Below, in pieces: positions 25,489 to 35,306 of a stretch of 38,586 nucleotides of DNA. Source of the DNA: Candidatus Thiosymbion sp. GTDB lineage: Bacteria; Pseudomonadota; Gammaproteobacteria; Chromatiales; Chromatiaceae. Position numbers and translations under genes: made by a program. Below the pieces are notes generated by a model, which was not told the origin of the DNA, did not search any database, and saw only the letters and a list, made by a program, of their open reading frames with translations. The first letter of the stretch is position 1. Each line of letters opens with the position of its first letter. The stretch spans positions 1-38,586 of the forward strand of contig JAHDND010000012.1 of NCBI GenBank assembly GCA_018435665.1. Direction: 5' to 3'.

Positions 25489-25986
25489 GTCAGGAACCCG
25501 CTTTGGTTATCGAGCCGCTGGAGTAGACTCATGATCGGCAAGGGTTTCAATGTGGTAATGACGCTCTCGACACCTATCTGAAGCAGCAGGCAAAGCCAGG
25601 ATATCAAGCGGCGGATCTGCCGTGTGTATGTAGCCGTCGATCCCGCCACGCCGGCCAGCATTCTTGGGTTCTATACGCTCTCAACCAGCGCGATTGAGTT
25701 GATTAGCCTGCCGGAGTCTCAGGCGCGAAAACTCCCGAAACACCCACTGCCAGCCGCGTTACTCGGTCGGCTTGCCGTCAGTCGGTCCCGGCAGCGCACT
25801 GGCCTTGGCCGTCTACTGTTAGCCAACGCCATTCGCAGAACGCTTGCCGTCAGTGATCAGATCGGTATCTACGCCATCCTGGTCGACGCCATCGACGAGG
25901 ATGCCCGCGGGTTCTACCACCACTATGGATTTGTCTCCATGCAATCCCAGGGGCATCGACTCTTTTTACCCCTCAAGTCGATCTAG
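25485..25986 (+). pseudogene. TacT-like GNAT toxin, disrupted by a stop and a frameshift
   Basis: From the GTG at 25485 the frame reads VSQEPALVIEPLE, then an in-frame TAG at 25524-25526, then THDRQGFQCGNDALDTYL, all in the right place for a TacT-type acetyltransferase that blocks aminoacyl-tRNA. After KQQAK an extra base at about 25596 shifts the frame; the match continues as QDIKRRICRVYVAVD and is open to 25986. The C-terminal part keeps the acetyl-CoA loop RQRTGLGRLLL and the catalytic-region FYHHYGF. Two independent lesions make it inactive unless both are bypassed. A short product from GTG 25624 would lack the N-terminal half of the fold. Confidence 0.85.
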
Positions 25987-26043
25987 CTGGCCGGAGGATA
26001 GGACCGCTCCAGGCCCTCGGTTTCACATCCGCAACCATTCCCG

Positions 26044-26880
26044 CTACCCGATGTAGAGAGGTAACCCCTTACCCTCATTCTCGGTAAGACTGGCGCGGTA
26101 GCCGACGGTGAGGGCATGCTCGCACCAGACCCAGTCGAAACCCTCCTTGGCCATGCCCAGGGCGATGATGAGGTCCACATGGTCGCGGTCGAACTTGTGC
26201 GCCGGGTCCTTGAGGGCGGCGACCACCCGCTCGCGCTTGGCCGGGTCGTCGTCCACCAGATCGGCGACGCGCAACAGGCGGCCGGCGGGGGTCCTAACCA
26301 ACTGGAAGCCGGTCGGCGGGTCGGTGCCCTGCCAGTCACCCAGGGCCTCGATCAGGTGCTCGACCTCGCGGATCTTGTCCTTGGTGCTTTCACGGGAGTT
26401 GACGTTGGGGATGTGGACGATGGTCTTATCCGCCGGGTCGAGCACCTTGAGGATGTCGTTGGCATAGGCGCCGGTGTAGAAGTAGTAGCCGATGTCGAGC
26501 TGCTTGAGGTACTGGTAGCCGTTGAGCTGTTCGTAATAGGTATCAAATCGGGCCTCGTCCTGGGGGGCGAGCACCGCCTCGGCGTCGCCGCGGAAATAGG
26601 AGCCGGTCATGGCCACCAGATGCACCTGGTCCCGGGCGATGAACTAGCCGATATGGGCGCCGAGCTTGCTGTCGGGGCTTGTCAAGGGCGATGAACATCA
26701 GCGCCCGGCTCTTGTGCACGAAACCGGGGGGGGACTTGATCAGCAGGTATTGCTCGCCGCGCTTCTCGTAGGCGCCCTCTTGCATGGGGTGCATGCCGAG
26801 TTCATTGGCCCGGGTCGAGCAGCCGTTGGTGGCGTGGGTGACGGAGACCGAGGGGTGTGCCGGGTCTGAGGTTCGGTCAT
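26044..26880 (-). pseudogene. DEAD/DEAH helicase (restriction-subunit-like) remnant
   Basis: Reading leftward, the N-terminal part (RTSDPAHPSVSVTHATNG, then EKRGEQYLLIKSPP) begins like a restriction-type helicase, but the start ATG at 26880 is out of frame with it. Where the Walker A loop is expected (between KSPP and KSRALMFI) the sequence reads GFVH, so the P-loop is lost. After ALDKP the gene jumps, in another frame and with a TAG, to KLGAHIG and then HLVAMTGSYFRGD; the intervening ATPase region including the DEAD box is deleted. The last 194 codons (26044-26625) are open but end abruptly after GYRASLTE. It follows the MqsA-like gene by four bases. Confidence 0.82.
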
Positions 26881-26884
26881 GGGT

Positions 26885-27094
26885 TCAGGCGTAGCGATAG
26901 ACTGGGGTGGTAATGACGCGCGCGGGCGGGCGACCGCTCTTGATCAGGGCCTGGATATGCTCGACCGTATCCGGGGAGAAGTATTCCTCGCCCGTTTCCT
27001 GGCACACCCGCGCCGGGACTTGCTCGATGAGGTAGAGCTGGCCTTGATATTCGATGGTGTAGTTCACCGTGGTCTCGATCAGGGTTTCTTGCAT
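26885..27094 (-). CDS. MqsA/YgiT-like antitoxin without zinc-finger cysteines
   Basis: A 69-residue protein. The core TTVNYTIEYQGQLYLIEQVPA followed by RVCQETGEEYFSPDTVEHI matches the C-terminal part of YgiT/MqsA-type antitoxins that pair with DUF4258 toxins; the CxxC pairs that bind zinc in MqsA are absent apart from one Cys. The frame is intact. The ATG at 27094 is favoured by GGAGAG four bases upstream; another ATG at 27109 overlaps the stop of the upstream toxin gene in a TGATG arrangement. It is part of the leftward run mazE-mazF'-DUF4258'-mqsA-helicase'. Confidence 0.78.
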   Translation of the reverse strand: MQETLIETTVNYTIEYQGQLYLIEQVPARVCQETGEEYFSPDTVEHIQALIKSGRPPARVITTPVYRYA

Positions 27095-27108
27095 GGTGCT
27101 CTCCGTCA

Positions 27109-27420
27109 TCAAGAGTCGCGTCTCAATCGGGAATCGATCCACCGGGCTGGATCGGGCTCGTACAGGGTGATGACCTTCAGTAGCGGATGACTGGGGTAAC
27201 CGCATAGCACATGTAGGGCCCTGCCCAGGCAGGTGACACCCAAGAGCAGGCAACTTGGACCATACTTGTCATTCGGTTAGTCCTTGATGATCTCCACATC
27301 GCCCAGCATCGCATCCTCAAATTCCGAGATACTGATGTCGCGCTGGATACTCTGATCAAGGGCGTGGCGGGAGAATTCGTACTGCCGAGCCCGTATCTTG
27401 ACTTGGATGGCTTGGATCAT
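27109..27420 (-). pseudogene. DUF4258 toxin-like gene with one nonsense codon
   Basis: The frame from the ATG at 27420 reads MIQAIQVKIRARQYEFSRHA, continues through SEFEDAMLGDVEIIKD, meets a TAA at 27277-27279 (codon 48), and then continues as PNDKYGPSCLLLGVTCLG and ITLYEPDPARWIDSR to a natural TGA at 27109. All pieces match DUF4258, a RelE-like toxin fold. Relatives as I recall them have Tyr at the stop position (TAC to TAA would suffice). Everything else is intact, so this is a single-lesion, recently inactivated toxin beside an intact antitoxin gene. Confidence 0.8.
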
Positions 27421-27457
27421 GCGCAGTTGCCTTCACCTCGGCCAGTTTGATTGAGGC

Positions 27458-27625
27458 TCAAGCCGAGCCTTGTTCCGGATTGGCTTGCCCGGTCTTCACC
27501 CCGGTCATCTTCATATACATCTCGAACAGCTTTTCCAGCCGGTCGGATTGAACGACCAAGGCGGGGCGCGGTTTGCCATCGTCGCCCGGCAAAGAGACCC
27601 TGACCAAATCGCCGCGTTGCGTCAT
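27458..27625 (-). pseudogene. MazF/PemK-type toxin, N-terminal fragment
   Basis: The ATG at 27625 overlaps the stop of the MazE-like gene (ATGA). Codons 1-28 (MTQRGDLVRVSLPGDDGK, then PRPALVVQSD) are the start of a MazF endoribonuclease. From about 27541 the frame runs into 27 unrelated residues (RLEKLFEMYMKMTGVKTG and on) and stops at 27458. The rest of MazF, including its catalytic core, is gone. The foreign tail may be the 3' end of another lost gene. Confidence 0.78.
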
Positions 27626-27843
27626 GCCCAACCCTCAATCTGGGTTGCCGCCTCTGCGGTGAAGCGCAGAACCTCGGCATCCGCCGGGTCGCCATTGAGG
27701 TTTTGGCACTGCTGTCGCAACTGCGCCGCGAACTCAGGCGCGCGGGTGTCCGGCACCCAAAACTGAACAGGACGCAGCCCCGCCGCGCGCATCCGCTCGC
27801 GATGGCGCGCTACCTTGCCGGCCGATTCGTGGGTGGATGGCAT
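27622..27843 (-). CDS. MazE-like antitoxin (DUF3018)
   Basis: A 73-residue protein with the family core KVARHRERMRAAGLRPVQFW followed by VPDTRAPEFAAQLRQQ, typical of the MazE-like antitoxins encoded before MazF in proteobacteria. The start at 27843 has GGAGGG five bases upstream; an in-frame ATG at 27864 is less likely. It has its own promoter-like element and overlaps the truncated toxin gene by four bases. It is intact while the toxin is not. Confidence 0.85.
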   Translation of the reverse strand: MPSTHESAGKVARHRERMRAAGLRPVQFWVPDTRAPEFAAQLRQQCQNLNGDPADAEVLRFTAEAATQIEGWA

Positions 27844-27859
27844 GCTGCCCTCCATTGGT

Positions 27860-27902
27860 TGCATGTTTGGTTACATGATACCGGCATGCAAGCATGGTGC
27901 AA
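27860..27902 (-). promoter_or_regulatory. Promoter and dyad of the mazE-like operon
   Basis: On the reverse strand TTGCAC (27902-27897) and TATCAT (27880-27875) are 16 bases apart. An inverted repeat, TTGCATG (27860-27866) and CATGCAA (27884-27890), flanks the -10 box. This is the layout expected for MazE-type autorepression. Confidence 0.6.
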
Positions 27903-28020
27903 CCCAAGCTGCGCCGCCGTTTCGTACAGGGGACTGGTTGACCTGGTTGGGGCGAAAGGGGGCGGGTTGATGTCGGAGGCAATGGCAACAAGCCTCGCCT
28001 GATGCCGGCAAATCGCGCTC

Positions 28021-28116
28021 GCTAGTAAACTGAGATTTTGCACTTTTGGAGGGAGTTCTGGGGCCAGGTGGGGGGAGAGACTCTTCAAAACCGCTAAACT
28101 TCAGCTAGTAAACTGA
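28021..28116. repeat. Paired 13-bp direct repeat before ychJ
   Basis: GCTAGTAAACTGA occurs at 28021-28033 and again at 28104-28116, 83 bp apart, in the gap before the ychJ-like gene. A shorter related string, GCTAAACT, lies at 28093. They could be a duplicated regulator site or a recombination scar. Nothing else is recognised in this ~315-bp gap apart from the promoter of the mazE-like gene. Confidence 0.6.
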
Positions 28117-28158
28117 CCGCCTGAAAACCAAACCGCCATCACGTCGAGGTGAACCCCT

Positions 28159-28569
28159 ATGGCCCCCAAACCCTCAATCCCTCCCAGTTGCCCTTGTGGC
28201 CTGCCGCAACCCTATACCGAATGCTGTGGGCGTTTTCTGGACGGGGGGCAACTGCCGGTGACCGCCGAGGAACTGATGCGCTCCCGCTATGTGGCCTACA
28301 CCCTGCGCCGTGAGGATTATCTCTTGCGGACCTGGCACCCGCACACGCGCCCCGGCGCGCTGAATCTGGAGGAGGAAGGGGTGCGCTGGCTGGGTCTCAA
28401 GGTCCTCGACACGGCAGGGGGCAAGGCCCATGACGCCGAGGGTCAGGTCGCCTTCGTGGCCCGTTACAAGGTTGGGGGGTTCATCGCGCGTCGCCTGACC
28501 GAGACCAGCCGGTTCGTGCGGGAGGATGGCCAATGGCGGTATCTGGATGCCCTGGAGGAGGCGACCTGA
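28159..28569 (+). CDS. YchJ-family (UPF0225) SEC-C motif protein
   Basis: A 136-residue protein with an N-terminal zinc-binding SEC-C-like motif, SCPCGLPQPYTECCGRFL, followed by the YchJ domain (TAEELMRSRYVAYTL, YLLRTWHPHTRP, FVARYKVGG). The family is widespread and of unknown function; the fold resembles NTF2-like proteins. GAGGTG stands seven bases before the ATG. It is convergent with the gene ending at 28622. Confidence 0.92.
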   Translation: MAPKPSIPPSCPCGLPQPYTECCGRFLDGGQLPVTAEELMRSRYVAYTLRREDYLLRTWHPHTRPGALNLEEEGVRWLGLKVLDTAGGKAHDAEGQVAFVARYKVGGFIARRLTETSRFVREDGQWRYLDALEEAT

Positions 28570-28621
28570 AAATCGGGCCCCGGCGCGCGATCGCAGCATC
28601 GCAGCGCGGGCAGGGGGCACT

Positions 28622-29509
28622 TCATCTCCGCCCCTGCTTCCCTTGCCAGGCTTGTCGCTGCGCCAGGGTGCAGGCTTGGCGGGGGTTCTGGTCAAACAGC
28701 CCCAGCAGGTAGGTGATCCGTTGCTTATCCGCCGGCTTGGCGTCCATGGCCTGGAGCCATGCCGCCTCCAATTGGGGCAGCGAGGCACCAAAGGCCTCCG
28801 TCCAGGATCGCTGGCCGCCGGAGGACAGTTCCCAGAACCGCTTCATTTTTGCCGCGCCATGGGTTTGCAACAGATAGTCGCCAAAGGCGGCGGATTCGGC
28901 ATACATGATGTGTTGCCGGGGGCGGTTGCGGGTGACCGGTACCCCATTTTCCGTGGTCATGCCCCACTGCTCATGATCCGGCCCCAGTTCGGCGAGGGGG
29001 ATATAAGCCCCCTGCCGGCGAAAGGCGGCCACCCATTCCTCGGCCTGGTAACCGCACATGGGGAAACTGAGGGGATTGCCATAGCGCATCTCCATGGGGA
29101 TGCCCATCATGTTGCGGATGAGCTTGTCGGGGCTGATGAAGCTGGCATGGGTGAGTTTGTGGGCCAACTGTTGCGGTGGCTTTTCGGCGCCGAATACCCG
29201 CACCACGCGGACCTTGCGGTTGCCCTGCCTCTGCATGAGAAAGACGGTGGCATAGATGCCGTTGCGCGGCTGATCGAATTCCAGGTGGATTTTGCCCATC
29301 TGGCCAGTCCCTGGCGGTTCGCCGTAGAAGCGCAGGATCCGATCCAACTGGTCTTGCGCCTGTCGGGTCAACACCTGCTGGCGTTCCGGTGGCAGGTGGC
29401 CGGTCAGATCGGTGACATGGAAGGTGTCCGTCTCCAAGGCTTGTAACTGAAGGCCGGGCAGGAGGAGCCCCAACAGCAGGGCGGAAAGGACGGCTGGGTA
29501 CCATTTCAT
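28622..29509 (-). CDS. Exported peptidase-MA-like protein with altered active site
   Basis: A 295-residue secreted or periplasmic protein: signal peptide MKWYPAVLSALLLGLLLPG with cleavage near LQALE. The body resembles gluzincin peptidases of the MA-like group. LAHKLTHASF is where HExxH is expected, so the catalytic Glu is Lys; GYQAEEWVAAFRRQGAYIPL and YAESAAFGDYLLQTHG followed by SLPQLEAAWLQ match the downstream part of that fold. If the reading is right, it is a pseudo-peptidase or a structural homologue. The start at 29509 has GGGAGG at proper spacing; the ATG at 29518 sits directly on that site. Confidence 0.68.
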   Translation of the reverse strand: MKWYPAVLSALLLGLLLPGLQLQALETDTFHVTDLTGHLPPERQQVLTRQAQDQLDRILRFYGEPPGTGQMGKIHLEFDQPRNGIYATVFLMQRQGNRKVRVVRVFGAEKPPQQLAHKLTHASFISPDKLIRNMMGIPMEMRYGNPLSFPMCGYQAEEWVAAFRRQGAYIPLAELGPDHEQWGMTTENGVPVTRNRPRQHIMYAESAAFGDYLLQTHGAAKMKRFWELSSGGQRSWTEAFGASLPQLEAAWLQAMDAKPADKQRITYLLGLFDQNPRQACTLAQRQAWQGKQGRR

Positions 29510-29534
29510 TGCGGTCATCCTCCCGAAACGGGTC

Positions 29535-29668
29535 GTTAGCGTGGAAGTCACGGCAAAGTCTTTCATTTTCAGGGGGTGGCGCATCCCCTGATGACAGTTA
29601 GCGTGAAGTCAGCCTGAGGTTCACGGCAAAGTCCTTCATTTTCCGGGACGTGGCGCGGCCCTCATGAC
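29535..29668. repeat. Tandem direct repeat of about 60-72 bp
   Basis: Copy 1 (29535-29595) and copy 2 (29597-29668) share GTTAGCGTG, AAGTC, CACGGCAAAGT, TTCATTTTC, GTGGCGC and CCCT-ATGAC in order; copy 2 has an 11-base insertion. A partial third copy begins with GGTTGGCGCGTG at 29668. It lies between the peptidase-like gene and the regulator gene, which are both transcribed leftward. Confidence 0.75.
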
Positions 29669-29707
29669 GGTTGGCGCGTGTTCAACCCATCCCCTCACCT
29701 GGGTTTC

Positions 29708-32511
<2,804 letters not shown>

Positions 32512-32865
32512 GCCTCTAAGTGTAGCCCCGCCGGTCGGGGCCTGGTCAAACCGCCCCGGTCGGTATCCTCCTCGTCACGGTTCAGCCCCCCTCTCCCCAA
32601 CCCTCCCCCGCCAGGGGGGAGGGAGCAGGAGAATCAGCGTTCGGCCGGTAAACCGAGCAAATTTACCCGCAACCCCGGACATCCGGTCATTCATCAGTAT
32701 TTTCTTCTATTCCCATTGGTAAATGGCCATGCCGGGTCGGGCTTTGTTAGACTTTTGGCGTTGTGCAACGGGTCCATTGCATTCCGCAACCAATCCCTCA
32801 CCACGATAGGCCTTTCCCCCTCTCCCCGGTCCTTCCGGTCCAGCCTTCGCGCGGGTCGTCGCCCC
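32512..32865. promoter_or_regulatory. Divergent control region between kinase and sulP
   Basis: This gap contains the second copy of the CT-rich dispersed repeat (32589-32623, with the hairpin CCCTCCCCC-GCCA-GGGGGGAGGG). Nearer to sulP are two dyads: GTTG-TG-CAAC (32760-32769) and TTGC-ATTCC-GCAA (32777-32789). The latter has the same TTGC-N5-GCAA form as the site at 15954-15966. I find no convincing sigma-54 or sigma-70 core promoter for sulP. The ribosome site before the sulP ATG is also weak. Confidence 0.45.
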
Positions 32866-34992
32866 ATGATGAACAACTGGCTTCTGCGGCTCTTCCCCTT
32901 CCTCGCCTGGTTGCCGATCAATGGCGGCATCCTGCGTGGTGACGTCATCGCCGGCATCACCGGCGCCCTGGTGCTGGTGCCCAAGGCCATGGCCTATGCC
33001 CAGCTTTCCGGTCTGCCGGTCTATTACGGCCTCTACGTCGCCCTGGTGCCGGCCATCCTTGGGGCCCTGTGGGGCTCGTCGCGGCAACTGTCCACCGGAC
33101 CGGTGGCCATCGTCTCCCTGATGACGGCGGCGGCCATTACCCCCTTCGCCGTGCCCTTCACCGAGGAGTTCATCGGCCTGGCCCTGGTCCTGGCCCTCCT
33201 GGTGGGCCTCATCCAGCTCGCCCTGGGGGTGCTGAAACTGGGGACGATCGTCAACTTCGTCTCCCACCCGGTCATCCTCGGCTTTATGAACGCGGCGGCC
33301 ATCATCATCGCCCTGTCCCAGCTCGACATGCTGCTGGGCATCCCCAAGGGCCGCAGCGATTCCTTCCTCATGGACATCTGGGAGATGTTCAGCTATCTGC
33401 CCCAGACCCACCTGCCCACCCTGGCGATGTCGGTCTTCGCCCTGGCCCTGATGCTGGGCCTGAAGAAGATCAAGCCCCTGGCCAAGCTGAGCGTGCTGGT
33501 CGCGGTGGTGGTGACCATCGGCGCGAGCGCCCTGCTGGAGTACGAGCACAAGACCAAGATCAAACTGGACCAGATCACGGACCCGGCGACGCGGGAACTG
33601 GTGACCCATTACGCCGAGACCGATCAGCGCCTCAAGGACCTGCTGGCGGAGGTGACCTCCCAGTCCACCTATCTGCGGGAATTGCAGAAGGTCGAGGAGG
33701 AACGCTCCGCGGCCTATCTCCAGCACCACATCGTCCTGGCCCGGGTCGATATCGCCGCCCTGGAGATCGAGAACAAGGAACGGCTGCGCCAGATCCGCAA
33801 GCTCGAATTTGTCCGCGGCCAGGTGCCCGAAGACCAGCCCGCCCCGGTCTATCTGGTGGACGCCGTGCCGGAGGGCGTGACCGTCGGCGAGCGTCGCTGG
33901 CATGTCAAGAAGGTCGAGAAGGGCGAGGTGCAGCTCATCGGCGGCGGCGACGTCGTCGGCAAGATCCCCGCTGGCCTGCCGGCCTTCCGCATCCCGCCCC
34001 TGAGCCTGGACACCATCGTGCAACTGTTCAGCGCCGCCCTGATCATCGCCCTGGTGGCCTTTATGGAGTCGATCTCCATGGCCAAGGCCCTGGCGGCCAA
34101 GACCAAGCAGCGGCTGGACCCCAACCAGGAGCTCATCGGCCAGGGCCTGGCCAATATCGGTGGCTCCTTCTTCCAGTCCTACCCGGCCTGCGGCTCCTTC
34201 ACCGGCTCGGCCATCAACCTCCAGGCTGGGGCCCAGACCGGCTTCGCCATGGTCTTCAATGGACTCTTCGTCGCCATCGTCCTGCTGTTCCTGACGCCCT
34301 TCCTCTATCACCTGCCCAAGGCGACCCTGGCGGTGATCATCCTGCTGGCGGTGACCAGCCTCATCACCCCCAAGGCCCTCAAGCACACCTGGCAGGCCAG
34401 CCGCGCCGACGGCTTCGTCGCCCTGGCGACCTTCGTCCTCACCCTGGTCGCCGCCCCCCACCTGGACAAGGGCATCCTCATCGGCGCCGCCCTGGCCATC
34501 CTGCTATATCTCTATCGCACCATGAAGCCCCGGGTCGCCATCCTCGGCCGCTGCCCGGATGGCACCCTAAGAGACATCAAGGTCAACCCCGGCCTGATCA
34601 CCAGCGAGCACGTCATCGCCCTGCGCTTCGACGGCGCCCTCTACTTCGCCAACGTCGCCCACTTCGAGGACGCGGTGCTGGAGGCGGTGGCGGATCACAA
34701 GCAGGCCAAATACCTGCTGGTGGTGGGCAACGGCATCAACCGGCTCGACGCCTCCGGCGAGGAGGTGATCCATCACCTGGTGGAGCGGCTGCGGGCCAGT
34801 GGCATGGATGTCCTGTTCTCCGGCCTCAAGAAGCAGACCCTGGACGTGATGCGCGCCACCGGGCTCTTCGACCTGATCGGTGAGGGGAACATCTTCCCCA
34901 CCGAAAACAAGGCCCTGGCGGCCATCTACGAGCGCCTGGGCCCCGAGGCGGCGGACGACATGATGTGCCCGCCCCTGCCGACGCGGGCTTAG
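32866..34992 (+). CDS. SulP-family anion permease with STAS domain and large hydrophilic insertion
   Basis: A 708-residue transporter for sulfate, bicarbonate or a related anion. The first hydrophobic half (about 20-225) has LVLVPKAMAYAQLSGLPVYYGLY, the SulP signature; the second half (about 378-560) has ESISMAKALA and GSFTGSAINLQAG. A STAS domain fills about 575-690. Between the halves, residues about 226-370 form a charged, partly coiled-coil insert (DQRLKDLLAEVTSQSTYL, IENKERLRQIRKLE) that ordinary ~560-residue SulP proteins lack. The ATG at 32866 directly precedes the first helix; the frame is open upstream, but that is antisense to the kinase gene. The 3' end is duplicated at 37432. Confidence 0.92.
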   Translation: MMNNWLLRLFPFLAWLPINGGILRGDVIAGITGALVLVPKAMAYAQLSGLPVYYGLYVALVPAILGALWGSSRQLSTGPVAIVSLMTAAAITPFAVPFTEEFIGLALVLALLVGLIQLALGVLKLGTIVNFVSHPVILGFMNAAAIIIALSQLDMLLGIPKGRSDSFLMDIWEMFSYLPQTHLPTLAMSVFALALMLGLKKIKPLAKLSVLVAVVVTIGASALLEYEHKTKIKLDQITDPATRELVTHYAETDQRLKDLLAEVTSQSTYLRELQKVEEERSAAYLQHHIVLARVDIAALEIENKERLRQIRKLEFVRGQVPEDQPAPVYLVDAVPEGVTVGERRWHVKKVEKGEVQLIGGGDVVGKIPAGLPAFRIPPLSLDTIVQLFSAALIIALVAFMESISMAKALAAKTKQRLDPNQELIGQGLANIGGSFFQSYPACGSFTGSAINLQAGAQTGFAMVFNGLFVAIVLLFLTPFLYHLPKATLAVIILLAVTSLITPKALKHTWQASRADGFVALATFVLTLVAAPHLDKGILIGAALAILLYLYRTMKPRVAILGRCPDGTLRDIKVNPGLITSEHVIALRFDGALYFANVAHFEDAVLEAVADHKQAKYLLVVGNGINRLDASGEEVIHHLVERLRASGMDVLFSGLKKQTLDVMRATGLFDLIGEGNIFPTENKALAAIYERLGPEAADDMMCPPLPTRA

Positions 34993-34995
34993 GCG
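34919..34995 (+). repeat. 3' end of sulP, left copy of a 77-bp direct repeat
   Basis: The last codons of sulP plus a few bases (TACGAGCGCCTGGGCC, GGACGACATGATGTGCCCGC, GACGCGGGC) recur in the same orientation at 37432-37510, about 90 percent identical by eye up to the stop codon. The two copies bracket a 2.4-kb block of accessory genes. Confidence 0.9.
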
Positions 34996-35072
34996 GGGGT
35001 CTCCCACCCCAAGGGCGATAACGGGATCACGGAGTGCTTGACTATGTGCAATCGCTGCACAAGGATAACTCC

Positions 35073-35306
35073 GTGCCCACCTTGATCCGCTTTCCCACTT
35101 GCAAAATCGAGGTCCGCCCTCGCGATCATCGGCCGCCCCACGTTCATGTGCTCTTTGCCGATGGCCGTGAGGCCCTGGTGGACTTGGCCAGCGGCCAGGT
35201 TACCAGCCGGCGGAAGATCCGCGCCACCGAATTGGCGGAAGCCTTGGCCTGGATTGACGCCCATGCGGAAGAACTGATCGCCCGCTTCGAGGAATTACAA
35301 CGATGA
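35073..35306 (+). CDS. DUF4160 protein
   Basis: A 77-residue protein with the DUF4160 core: IEVRPRDHRPPHVHVLFADG, then a Leu/Ala-rich helix LAEALAWIDAHAEELIARFE. The GTG at 35073 gives the usual family start (PTLIRF) and has AAGGA seven bases upstream; an in-frame GTG at 35034 is the alternative. The stop overlaps the ATG of the DUF2442 gene (ATGA). DUF4160-DUF2442 pairs are common in accessory DNA and behave like toxin-antitoxin modules in arrangement, though activity has not been established to my knowledge. It is the first gene in the block after sulP. Confidence 0.85.
   Translation: MPTLIRFPTCKIEVRPRDHRPPHVHVLFADGREALVDLASGQVTSRRKIRATELAEALAWIDAHAEELIARFEELQR

Noticed and set aside
32836..32856. 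GG-N10-GC spacing suggesting a sigma-54 promoter just before sulP
   Set aside because: The -24 and -12 sequences match the consensus poorly and the site would leave no room for a leader before the ATG at 32866.
32707..34461. A long minus-strand frame opposite sulP
   Set aside because: Low-complexity antisense shadow with no recognisable domain.
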